From NCBI RefSeq assembly GCF_000378045.1, contig NZ_KB899094.1:24018-88017 (forward strand): 64,000 bases of DNA. Reading direction: 5' to 3'. A program made the position numbers and the translations under genes. Each line of letters opens with the position of its first letter. Position 1 is the first letter of the stretch. This document shows positions 45,215 through 52,315 of this stretch, one piece after another. Below the pieces are notes generated by a model, which saw only the letters and a list, made by a program, of their open reading frames with translations, ran no database searches and had not been told where the DNA came from. This stretch comes from Marinobacterium rhizophilum DSM 18822. Lineage in GTDB: Bacteria > Pseudomonadota > Gammaproteobacteria > Pseudomonadales > Balneatricaceae.

Positions 45215-45820
45215 TCATCCACGGCGCAGGCGGTACCAGTGCTCATCCGGGCGCAGCACCCATTCCAAGGGTAACGGAAGTTTAAAGAAGGACGGCTCCA
45301 CGTCAGTGATCTGCCAACCTGCAAAGGCGGATTCGATTTCTTCGCGGCTCACGCCCCTGATCAACGGGCGGATGCGCCGTGGCCAACACAGCAATATAAC
45401 TGTTGCGTCCTCGGTGGCAAGGGCGTCCACGCTGCGGGCCATCCCTTGCTGTTGTTCAGTATCGAAGTCATGGAAGGTGCCGGTATCCAGGATAAGCCGG
45501 AAGCCGGAACCTACTTCCGCTTCTGATAGCCGGGTAACGTCCCCCTGCACCAGCTTCATTTTCACACCAGCGGCTTTGACCCGCTCACGCCCCCGGTCCA
45601 GGGCCTTGTCCACGAAGTCTACGCCGGTCACTTCCCAGCCCCGTTTGGCCAGCTCGATGCCCCAAATGGCGCTACCCGTACCTATATCCAGGGCACGCCC
45701 GTAGGGCGGTTCACGGTCCTGCTCATCTCGTTCTAGGAGCGATGCCAGGGATTGAAAAAATTCCTGGTCGGTTTCCTCCCAGGGATGAAAGCCGATGGCG
45801 TAAGAAAATTTCCAGTTCAT
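45215..45820 (-). CDS. Class I SAM-dependent methyltransferase
   Basis: The 201-aa protein has motif I ALDIGTGSAIWGIELAKRG near residue 45, the acidic ribose-binding residue in VTGVDF, and LVQGDVTRL and LILDTGTFHDFD further on. The fold is that of small-molecule methyltransferases such as thiopurine or tellurite-resistance types. It is a complete cassette between attC-like sites at 45155 and 45837. The methyl acceptor is unknown. Its GC content is higher than that of neighbouring cassettes, indicating a different origin. Confidence 0.85.
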   Translation of the reverse strand: MNWKFSYAIGFHPWEETDQEFFQSLASLLERDEQDREPPYGRALDIGTGSAIWGIELAKRGWEVTGVDFVDKALDRGRERVKAAGVKMKLVQGDVTRLSEAEVGSGFRLILDTGTFHDFDTEQQQGMARSVDALATEDATVILLCWPRRIRPLIRGVSREEIESAFAGWQITDVEPSFFKLPLPLEWVLRPDEHWYRLRRG

Positions 45821-45836
45821 ATGATTCCTCCTCGCC

Positions 45837-45911
45837 GTCTAACGCCAAGTTAACCGGCGCGCGTTAGCGCGTCCGAGCGAGGAACGAGCGTTGTTGAACT
45901 TTTTGTTAGAG
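45837..45911 (-). other. attC site
   Basis: GTCTAAC at the left and GTTAGAG at the right bound nearly symmetrical arms: AACGCCAAGTTAACC and TTGAACTTTTTGTT. It overlaps the stop codon of the cassette gene at 45906. Confidence 0.85.
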
Positions 45912-46433
45912 TGCATTTTTATGCGCCCTTTTTAATAAACTTGCAAGTGAATTAGGGTCTTCAGCAAACGTGATTCTGAATATTTTGTTAATTGCATGCA
46001 GCGGGATTGGGCCTGGGTAAGTTGCCTCAACGTACGGCACAACTTGATGACCCAAATTAGCCTCAAACTCTTCTCTTGAATATGGTATGACTTGAGGCCA
46101 GAAATTCTCTGATAGGAACAAGAAAGCTAACGGTTGATCAGAGGAAGCGCCACGAGTAGGCAAGCATTTGCGTACATGCTGTTCAATTTTAGACTCGGGT
46201 GGGTTGTGAAAATCAAATAGAGATACTCGGTTTCTAATTCTTGCATAGGAGTTAATATAACTTCCGAACGCTCCCTCTAAGTTACCACTACTGTTCGGGC
46301 GTATTTCTTGGGCTTGAAGAATAGGATCTAGATTACGCAGTGGAGTTACGTGGAAAATGTTTCCATCCAGCACTGGCTTGATGCTTGAGTAAGCATCTAC
46401 TTGCTCTAACGTCAATTCGATAATCTGTTGCAT
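45906..46433 (-). CDS. Cassette protein, unrecognised
   Basis: The 175-aa soluble protein starts MQQIIELTLEQVDAY. IFHVTPLRNLDPILQAQEIR faintly recalls the start of ADP-ribosyltransferase-like (DarT) domains, and FLSENFWPQVIPYSREEF lies in the second half, but no catalytic set could be confirmed. The stop codon lies inside the attC at 45837, as in typical cassettes. Function unknown. Confidence 0.72.
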   Translation of the reverse strand: MQQIIELTLEQVDAYSSIKPVLDGNIFHVTPLRNLDPILQAQEIRPNSSGNLEGAFGSYINSYARIRNRVSLFDFHNPPESKIEQHVRKCLPTRGASSDQPLAFLFLSENFWPQVIPYSREEFEANLGHQVVPYVEATYPGPIPLHAINKIFRITFAEDPNSLASLLKRAHKNAL

Positions 46434-46446
46434 ATGCTTACATGCA

Positions 46447-46532
46447 CTCTAACGCCGCGTTAAAGGGCCGAAAAAGCGTAGCTTTTGAGGTCCCAGTGAG
46501 CGAAGCGAACGACTTTCAACGTTTTGTTATAT
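46447..46532 (-). other. attC site
   Basis: CTCTAAC and GTTATAT bound CGCCGCGTTAAAGGGCCG on one arm and CGACTTTCAACG on the other. The internal text GGTCCCAGTGAGC also occurs in the attC at 48921, so the two share ancestry. Confidence 0.75.
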
Positions 46533-46541
46533 TTATTCACT

Positions 46542-47207
46542 CTATAGACCCTCAATGAACCGTTTTATTTCTACAATCATAATGCTTATATCATTGTTGT
46601 TAAATTCTTCTATTTTTCCATGCGCCGCACTGTTCCTAATGCCGGCCAATGCTGTAATTTTCTTCTGGATATTTTTGTTGTATATATTTTCTTTTGAAAG
46701 ATCAGAATTCATTTTATCAAGTTTGCCTACTGGTAAAGAATTTTTCTCACATAACCATCGAAGCCTACACTCCAGAACTGTCCCTGAAATTACTGCTGCC
46801 GCTGTTAAATAACCATGATTAAGTAACTCCTGCGCCTGATCTAATTCATCTTCAAATATCTCAGCTTGAGCAATTTCTTTAATTTCAAAGATGAAACCTT
46901 TTTCGAAATCATCTTTTGCAGCGCAAAAAATAGCTCTTAGCTTGATAATAGTATGAAATGCAAGCTCTTCGTTAACCTTATCGGCTACAGCTTCAAATTT
47001 TTTAAAGTGAATTGAGTTTTCACCGCATGTTCTAGCTATTATATTTGAAGCTTTTATTATCCAAGTGAGTAGATTATTTTGAAAAAATTGTTTTTCCTTT
47101 ATTTCTTCGCTGGCTGAAAATAACGCACTACCAGCTGAAAGAACCAAATGGGGAGATATTTCATCTTCCAATTCCTTATAACGCTTAAATATTACTTGTC
47201 TATCCAT
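46542..47207 (-). CDS. HEPN-like cassette protein
   Basis: The 221-aa protein is mostly alpha-helical. The C-terminal segment ALAGIRNSAAHGK has the Rx4H motif, Arg191 to His196, of HEPN domains, and is preceded by a helix pair (LLNHGYLTAAAVISGTVLEC) resembling DUF4145/abortive-infection C-terminal regions. It may be an RNA-directed defence or stress protein. A lone HEPN gene without antitoxin is seen in some Abi systems. The family placement is tentative. Confidence 0.68.
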   Translation of the reverse strand: MDRQVIFKRYKELEDEISPHLVLSAGSALFSASEEIKEKQFFQNNLLTWIIKASNIIARTCGENSIHFKKFEAVADKVNEELAFHTIIKLRAIFCAAKDDFEKGFIFEIKEIAQAEIFEDELDQAQELLNHGYLTAAAVISGTVLECRLRWLCEKNSLPVGKLDKMNSDLSKENIYNKNIQKKITALAGIRNSAAHGKIEEFNNNDISIMIVEIKRFIEGL

Positions 47208-47226
47208 GCTTTTCTCATTTATTGAA

Positions 47227-47295
47227 ATCTAACGCTTATAACACTTGACCGAAAAAGCGTAGCTTTTTGGGGTCAAGTGCTTACCATTGTTAGGA
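47227..47295 (-). other. attC site
   Basis: ATCTAAC and GTTAGGA bound arms AACACTTGACC and GGTCAAGTG. The stop codon of the PIN-like gene (47290) lies within it. Confidence 0.85.
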
Positions 47296-47928
47296 TTTTT
47301 GCAATACATTCAATAACTCTGTGGGTGTTATGACTTGAGGTATATATTCAAGCCGTGATGCTTTATGGATGTATTTTTGTAGATTAAAATCCAATGTAAG
47401 GAAGTAATCTACCTTGTTTAATTCCGCGCACCATAGAAAATACGCGTCAGCCAGTTGATTGTATTTCTTATACGTTCCTTGAAATGCACCAACTTGTTTC
47501 GCTATTTGAATAAATCTTTTATTCTTAAGGCCATCAAGAAAATTATGGAATAAGTTTTCTGTAGGGTCTGAATTCATCCATCTTGAACCGCCAACTAATG
47601 TTCTGAATTGTGGAGCTCGATCGGAAGCCTTTATTTCACTTCCATAAAAATATTCTTTTCGAAATCTTCCTGCCCTCCGTATTTCAATAAAATTTTCATA
47701 GTCCATAACGGGCTCTACGCCTAGATCTTTTAGCTTTCCTGCTAACTCAGGCAATGCCTCAATTTGCTGACGTAGCTTCGGATCTCTGGCTTTCCGCTTT
47801 TTTATGACCTCTATTTCCCCTCTTCTTATAAGAGGCTCACCAGCTCTAGCACCACCAAAGTAAATATCCTGTGTCCGGTATTCTGTGGCGGAGTGCATCA
47901 CAACGTTTGTGTCGAGATATATCTTCAT
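47290..47928 (-). CDS. PIN-like domain nuclease
   Basis: The 212-aa product starts MKIYLDTNVVMHSATEYR; the acidic YLDTNVV is the first catalytic aspartate motif of PIN domains. ADAYFLWCAELNKVDYFLTL and DFNLQKY near the C-terminus carry the later acidic residues. PIN proteins are metal-dependent RNases and often toxins, but no antitoxin gene shares this cassette. The frame extends upstream to 48075 through the attC, which argues for the internal ATG. Confidence 0.78.
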   Translation of the reverse strand: MKIYLDTNVVMHSATEYRTQDIYFGGARAGEPLIRRGEIEVIKKRKARDPKLRQQIEALPELAGKLKDLGVEPVMDYENFIEIRRAGRFRKEYFYGSEIKASDRAPQFRTLVGGSRWMNSDPTENLFHNFLDGLKNKRFIQIAKQVGAFQGTYKKYNQLADAYFLWCAELNKVDYFLTLDFNLQKYIHKASRLEYIPQVITPTELLNVLQKS

Positions 47929-47930
47929 AT

Positions 47931-47987
47931 GTCTAACGCCTGGACTCAGCCGCCGCTTTAGCGGTCGGTTGGAGTCCCTGGTTATAC
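47931..47987 (-). other. attC site
   Basis: GTCTAAC and GTTATAC bound CTGGACTCAGCCGCC and GGTCGGTTGGAGTCC arms. It abuts the PIN gene start on one side and precedes the stop of the next gene by 14 bases. Confidence 0.8.
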
Positions 47988-48001
47988 GGCTCTCTCGGTG
48001 C

Positions 48002-48373
48002 TTAGCCAAATTCGTAGCCTCGATCAACCCAATAATGCCAATCACCGAGGGCTTCAACGGTTTTCTCTTCAGCATCTACTGCATTGAGCTGTGACAGCGG
48101 TACACCGAGTGAACACCCCTGCCTCTGTATCATTACAAACATCTCACGTAAACATTCGTTTTCAGGCGCCATACGCTCAACTATGGTTTCCTCGCCAATG
48201 TATAATGGCGAATTCGAACGCTCTCGTTCACAACGAGCCTTCAAGGGGAAGCTGATCTTACCTTCTAGGTAGTAGTACCACCCCATCGCTTGTTCTTCTG
48301 AACCATAAGCATCGACGATCGCCTCCATGACGATACGATCTTCACGGTTTCGTTCTTTCTCTCGTTGTGTCAA
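48002..48373 (-). CDS. CcbP-like calcium-binding family protein
   Basis: The 123-aa protein matches the small acidic calcium-binding CcbP family: EEQAMGWYYYLEGKISFPLK, GEETIVERMAPENECLREMF and the C-terminal DWHYWVDRGYEF. A TTG start at 48373 is favoured by AGGAGG a few bases upstream; ATG 48328 is an alternative that would remove conserved-looking charged residues. CcbP binds calcium in cyanobacteria. Cassette versions are of unknown role. Confidence 0.78.
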   Translation of the reverse strand: MTQREKERNREDRIVMEAIVDAYGSEEQAMGWYYYLEGKISFPLKARCERERSNSPLYIGEETIVERMAPENECLREMFVMIQRQGCSLGVPLSQLNAVDAEEKTVEALGDWHYWVDRGYEFG

Positions 48374-48412
48374 GGTTCCTCCTAAATAGATGTGAGGCGC
48401 GCTGTTTGAGCC

Positions 48413-48499
48413 GTATAACGCCTTGCTTTGGGGCCGCAGTGAAGCGCAGCGGAACGGAGGTCCCAGCCGCGCAGCGGCGACAACAGCAATTTGTTATCA
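48413..48499 (-). other. attC site
   Basis: GTATAAC and GTTATCA bound a palindrome with GCCGCAGTGAAGCG and CGCAGCGGC. Core ends deviate from consensus but structure and position fit. Confidence 0.7.
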
Positions 48500-48504
48500 C
48501 CTAC

Positions 48505-48903
48505 TCAGTCATACTCCGCATGTTGAGGTAAATCATCCGTAATATCGAACCAAGGAGCTTTGCTGTCAACAAACACATGGCGTTGTGCTTTTACTCCCGG
48601 ATCAGTGTCTAATGTTCCAAGGGGAAAGCCGTATACATCAGGATTTGTATCAAACTTCGTATAGAGGCTAGAACCACAATTCGAGCAGAACCCTTTATGC
48701 TCCCCCGGCGATGACTCGTAAAATTTGAATAGTTCTTCGCCTTTGACCGTTTTCCAGTCTGAACTATGTACTTTCGCCCGAGTTCTGAACGCAGAAGCAT
48801 GTAGCTTTCGGCACATTGAACAATGGCAGTTCAGTACATCAGTTAACTCACCACTTATCTCGTATTGGATTCCTCCGCAGAGACAACTACCCTTTTGACT
48901 CAT
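48505..48903 (-). CDS. GFA/CENP-V-family zinc protein
   Basis: The 132-aa protein has the zinc-binding cysteine pattern of the glutathione-dependent formaldehyde-activating (Gfa-like) fold: KGSCLCGGIQYEI, LNCHCSMCRKLHASAF and GFCSNCGSSLY. True Gfa enzymes bind glutathione-formaldehyde adducts, but most small members are uncharacterised and no formaldehyde dehydrogenase lies nearby. It is a complete cassette between attC sites. Confidence 0.88.
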   Translation of the reverse strand: MSQKGSCLCGGIQYEISGELTDVLNCHCSMCRKLHASAFRTRAKVHSSDWKTVKGEELFKFYESSPGEHKGFCSNCGSSLYTKFDTNPDVYGFPLGTLDTDPGVKAQRHVFVDSKAPWFDITDDLPQHAEYD

Positions 48904-48920
48904 TGAGTATCCTCCTTGAG

Positions 48921-49006
48921 TGATAACGTCGCGTTAAAGGGCCGAAGCAGCGTAGCTGCGGAGGTCCCAGTGAGCAAAGCAAACGTTTTTGAACGCCTTG
49001 TTAGCG
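48921..49006 (-). other. attC site
   Basis: TGATAAC and GTTAGCG bound CGTCGCGTTAAAGGGCCG and GAACGCC arms. It overlaps the stop of the membrane protein gene at 49001 and resembles the attC at 46447. Confidence 0.78.
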
Positions 49007-49321
49007 TGATTCATTTACCAGCCTCCTTGGTTGTATGATTGTTATTATCACACCTACCACAAGAAATATAATATTTAAAACTGGAGTTACAAAGAAGATT
49101 AGCCCTGCAGCCATTGGTGGAATCCAAAAACCCTCCTTACCAATATATAGGAATCCGAAGGCCAGAATTGGTGTTACCGACAAGTACATTGACACTTTTG
49201 AGAGTGTCTTTAAGTTTTTCTTCTTTTGCCAATAGGCCAGAGCCCACCATGCTACAGGAAATAGAAATAAGCCAATCAAGGCAAATACTAGAAACGCTGC
49301 AATTGGGTAGGCCGATGCCAC
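49001..49321 (-). CDS. Small membrane cassette protein, unrecognised
   Basis: The 106-aa protein has about four hydrophobic segments: AAFLVFALIGLFLFPVAWWA, VSMYLSVTPILAFGFLYI, PMAAGLIFFVTPVLNIIFLV and VGVIITII. They are separated by short charged loops (WQKKKNLKTLSK). The stop lies within the neighbouring attC. No family recognised; integron cassettes commonly carry such small membrane proteins. Confidence 0.72.
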   Translation of the reverse strand: MASAYPIAAFLVFALIGLFLFPVAWWALAYWQKKKNLKTLSKVSMYLSVTPILAFGFLYIGKEGFWIPPMAAGLIFFVTPVLNIIFLVVGVIITIIQPRRLVNESR

Positions 49322-49336
49322 TTGTAACTCCCTTTC

Positions 49337-49412
49337 CGCTAACGCTGAGCACAGCGGCGCGCTTTAGCGCGTCCGGCGGCCATCGGCCGCGTACTGCTGC
49401 GACTTGTTATGT
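49337..49412 (-). other. attC site, outermost on the right
   Basis: CGCTAAC and GTTATGT bound AGCGGCGCGCTTTAGCGCGTCC, the same central text as at 42650. It is the right-most recognised attC and lies downstream of the small gene at 49452. Confidence 0.8.
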
Positions 49413-49451
49413 TTTGATGCCGAACTAGCACCAACCTGTTACCTAAAGTAC

Positions 49452-49598
49452 TTAGGGCAGAACCCTGGCGACACTCTGTAGCAGTACGACCCATAAAGGG
49501 CTTGTTACAAAAAATGAGCTAAAGAATGCAAGCCATCCAAGGATGACCAGGGTGGGACCTATGAAAGGCCCAGCTTTCAGTTGCAGTTGTTTTACCAT
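49452..49598 (-). CDS. 48-aa membrane microprotein
   Basis: The frame MVKQLQLKAGPFIGPTLVIL continues through a second hydrophobic stretch (PLWVVLLQSVARVLP) and has GAGG at suitable spacing before the ATG. Two short membrane segments are separated by FFSSFFVTS. It forms a cassette with the attC at 49337. Unknown function. Confidence 0.6.
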   Translation of the reverse strand: MVKQLQLKAGPFIGPTLVILGWLAFFSSFFVTSPLWVVLLQSVARVLP

Positions 49599-49714
49599 GG
49601 CAATTACCTCTCTCAGTTTGTGTTTGAACGTTGATTGGGAATCGCCAGGGCTCTGCTCCGCAGTGCGTGCTGCCCTAAATACTCTAGATTTCCTCCTTCA
49701 TTCGCTGACAAACA

Positions 49715-49985
49715 TAACATTTGTATCATGGCCTCGAAGGCCGTTTTGCCCGAGGCCACTATTTCCGGACGTACATTCGCCAAAATCAGGCGAAATTCCG
49801 TTTAAGATCAACCATTCAGTCAGTTTTCTCGACCAGATCCCATCCGACAAAGCGATCACCAAGCCTCATATCCACTTTTTCGTTCAGTTGGGTAACCATC
49901 TGCTTCTACGTTACTTCTGGGTGATCTAAGTCTGTTGCCCCAGACACTGGTCTCGCTAAACGTTTTGGCCTGAATGCGTCAACCG
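49715..49985. repeat. ~270-bp direct repeat, copy 2
   Basis: The counterpart of 44599..44867, same orientation, about 5.1 kb away. On the minus strand it ends at a GTTATGT core-like site (49712-49718) about 115 bases upstream of the small gene at 49598, mirroring the placement of copy 1. It forms the right edge of the AT-rich block. Confidence 0.85.
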
Positions 49986-50531
49986 ATACTGCTTCCTGCC
50001 GCTGTACTTTCAAGCAGGCCGAAAAACCACGCTACCGCCACGACGATGTAATGCCGCCGGGGGTATCACCGCCGAGAAGAGCAAAAAGAATAGGGGAGGG
50101 GAAGGTATCCCAGCCTGGCGTCCGTTGCTCAGCTGACGATCGTGCCGGCTGTTGCCGGCTTTGTTTGGCCACGTTCTCCGTTCGTGCCTGTCACATTTTG
50201 TGACTATTTATCTTTCCATTTCAGGCTGCTACGCCAGTCGGTGCCGGGTATTCAAGTTCGCGAATACCATGAATCAAAACCCATAACTGGCGTAAGGGCT
50301 TACGGCATGATGCCCGGGTTTATCCAGCTTGTCACCCGCACGATGCCGTGGGCCGGTGCACGTTCCAAAGCTCAAGAAGTATAGGCAGCCATCTGGCTCT
50401 ACACCTCAATTTTTACTAGGCGGCGCATTTTGGTGCGAATGAAATAGCAGGGGTTACAAGACCGATTCTTGCGCCAGCAAGGCGCAATATAGGCAATCTG
50501 GCCACGTCGATGTATTCGCTTGCGCATTCAC
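49986..50531. other. Gene-free region right of the cassette array
   Basis: I see no integrase remnant, RNA gene or supported reading frame. A GTGCCGGCTGTTGCCGGC palindrome lies at about 50142. Composition returns to the high GC of the backbone. Confidence 0.55.
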
Positions 50532-50636
50532 TTATTCGCCCGGAGACCGGGCTCCCACAGTTCGCACGGGGGCCGCGCTTATTCGCCCGGAGACCGGGCT
50601 CCCACAGTTCGCGCGGAGACGGCGCTCCTACAGTTT
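50532..50636. repeat. Tandem REP-like repeats
   Basis: TTATTCGCCCGGAGACCGGG begins at 50532 and at 50579 (period 47) followed by CTCCCACAGTTCGC. A third, diverged unit reads GCGCGGAGACGGCGCTCCTA. They are related to the element at 21307. Confidence 0.8.
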
Positions 50637-50716
50637 TCCGCGTGATCCCGCCGTCAGCCAGGTACCAACCACAGATCCCGCCGAACCCGAAACCCGAGAA
50701 CCGCGCGCCAGCGCGC

Positions 50717-51724
50717 TCACCCCTGCTTGCGATAACTGCTCGGCGATACTCCCGTCCAGTGCCGAAAGGCTCGGGTAAAGGCCGACGGCTCCGAAAACCC
50801 CAGCTCCCGCGCGATACTCGATACGGGCCTGCTGGGCTGGCTAAGCAGGTGGATGGCCGTGTCGCGGCGCAGGCCGTCCTTTATATCCTGGAAGCTGGTG
50901 CCTTCCTCGGTCAGCTTGCGTCTCAGGGTGCGGGTGGTGATGTGCAGGATCGTGGCCGTTTCTTCCATGGTGGTGCTGGCCAGAGTGTCGGCGCGTTCGA
51001 GCTGGTCCAGTACCCGGCGGGTGTAGATGGGGTAGTAGGCCTGGCGGCTGAACCAGTCCAGCGGGGCGCGCTTCATGTAGCTGCGCAGGTTGGTCACGGT
51101 TTGCACGATGGGGGCGTCGAGCTGGTCGCGGCTGAACTCGAAGCCGTTGTACGGTTGCTCGTACTCCACCGGGGCCGGGAACATCAGCCGGTATTCGGCG
51201 GCGTGGGCCGGGCGGGGATGGCTGAACAGCATGCGGCTGAGCTCCACGCGCCGGCCGATCATCCAGCCGGGGAAGCGGTGCCAGATCAGCAGCAGGAATT
51301 CGCACAGGCTGTGTTCGGGGTCCAGGCTCGGGTCGGTCAGGCGCAGACTCAGGCGGGCGCGATCGTCCCATTCCTCGAAGCGGAACTCGACCGCCTCGGA
51401 CACCAGGTTGTAGAAATGGCAGCTGCGCCGCATAACCGAGCGCAGCGTGGTGCCGTACAGGGCCTGGCGGGCCATCAGCGGGAATATGCCGAACCGGCAG
51501 GGGCGCGAGCCGCGGCACAGAAACTCGTCGTCGGCGGCCAGCCAGAGTTGCTGCACCAGGGTGCTGAGCTGATGGGGCGTGATGCGAACCTGGCGATTGT
51601 TCAGCAGGCCGCGGTGCAGGCTGGCGCGCTGCAGTATGGGGTCACAGTCGTAGCCCTGGCGTTCGAGCCCGGCGATAAAGGTGCGGGCATAGTGGACCGA
51701 GATGGAATGGCGGGGCGAACTCAT
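50717..51724 (-). CDS. AraC-family transcriptional regulator
   Basis: The 335-aa protein has an N-terminal sensory domain of the arabinose-binding-like type (about residues 15-210, ITPHQLSTLVQQLWLAADDE, GYDCDPILQRASL) and a C-terminal AraC DNA-binding domain (about 235-330) with ATILHITTRTLRRKL and ARELGFSEPSAFTRAFRHWT. This architecture (OruR/ArgR-like) often controls amino acid or lipid catabolism. It is divergent from fadB with two MITE-like elements between, so regulation of fadB is possible but not evident. Confidence 0.9.
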   Translation of the reverse strand: MSSPRHSISVHYARTFIAGLERQGYDCDPILQRASLHRGLLNNRQVRITPHQLSTLVQQLWLAADDEFLCRGSRPCRFGIFPLMARQALYGTTLRSVMRRSCHFYNLVSEAVEFRFEEWDDRARLSLRLTDPSLDPEHSLCEFLLLIWHRFPGWMIGRRVELSRMLFSHPRPAHAAEYRLMFPAPVEYEQPYNGFEFSRDQLDAPIVQTVTNLRSYMKRAPLDWFSRQAYYPIYTRRVLDQLERADTLASTTMEETATILHITTRTLRRKLTEEGTSFQDIKDGLRRDTAIHLLSQPSRPVSSIARELGFSEPSAFTRAFRHWTGVSPSSYRKQG

Positions 51725-51788
51725 CGGGTTGTCCGTATTGGATATGCGATCCGCTCATTATGACGCTTTTTGCCATTGAGGCGCAGCC

Positions 51789-51955
51789 TAGCAGTCTGTC
51801 GGGCTTAACACTGATCTACTGCGGAAAAGCCGATTTTGGTCATTTTTCGCGTTCTTTTTTGTTAAATAGAACCACTATTCGTCTCAAAAGAACTCAAAAA
51901 CTGCCTCAAAACGGACTTTCCCTCGCTACGACCGGCCAAGCCCGACAGGCTGCTA
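51789..51955. mobile_element. MITE-like element, copy 1 (167 bp)
   Basis: Terminal inverted repeats TAGCAGTCTGTCGGGCTT and AAGCCCGACAGGCTGCTA (one mismatch) bound a non-coding AT-rich centre (TTGTTAAATAGAACCAC). It has the same length as the copy at 52038..52204. Confidence 0.85.
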
Positions 51956-52037
51956 GCGTCCGAATATGTCCATTAAACGGCTGGCTTTGTCATTGTTGTC
52001 ACTTGCGCTCTGGGCCAGACTGGCCGACCGGTGGGGC

Positions 52038-52204
52038 TAGCAGCCTGTCGGACTTAACACTGATCTGCTGCGGAAAAGCCGAGTTTGGTCATTTTATGTA
52101 CTCTCTTTTGTTAAATAGAACCACTATTCGCCTCAAGAGAGCTCACAAACTGCCGCAAATCGGTCTTTCCCTCGCTACGATCGGCCAAGCCCGACAGGCT
52201 GCTA
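52038..52204. mobile_element. MITE-like element, copy 2 (167 bp)
   Basis: TAGCAGCCTGTCGGACTT and AAGCCCGACAGGCTGCTA terminal repeats; the centre is about 85-90 percent identical to copy 1 and in the same orientation, 82 bp away. No transposase is inside; mobilisation would be in trans. Confidence 0.85.
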
Positions 52205-52315
52205 ACGGCCTGCGCGCTTGATGGTGCTGCAGCCGGCGACAATAATTCAAAAGAGCGACGGGTGGGGCCTGCGGGGTCCTGCGTAAATGTCCGCAAAGGA
52301 ATTGAGGTGCTGAAC

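Larger units (their letters stand above)
42650..49412 (-). mobile_element. Integron cassette array without an integrase gene (CALIN-like)
   Basis: About ten attC-like palindromes (55-90 bp, inverse core such as GTCTAAC at one end and GTTAGAC or GTTATGT at the other) alternate with minus-strand genes, several of whose stops lie inside the attC. The DNA is markedly more AT-rich than the flanks and the proteins are small and diverse. In this orientation the attI end would be on the right, but no intI gene is present through 50716 or elsewhere in the window. Confidence 0.8.

Noticed and set aside
49543..49929. Plus-strand frame of 128 codons across repeat copy 2
   Set aside because: The frame is broken in repeat copy 1 and it overlaps the better supported 48-codon gene on the other strand.
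49986..50716. Possible integron integrase or attI next to the array
   Set aside because: No frame shows tyrosine-recombinase motifs, and no remnant of the conserved Arg-His-Arg-Tyr context was seen.
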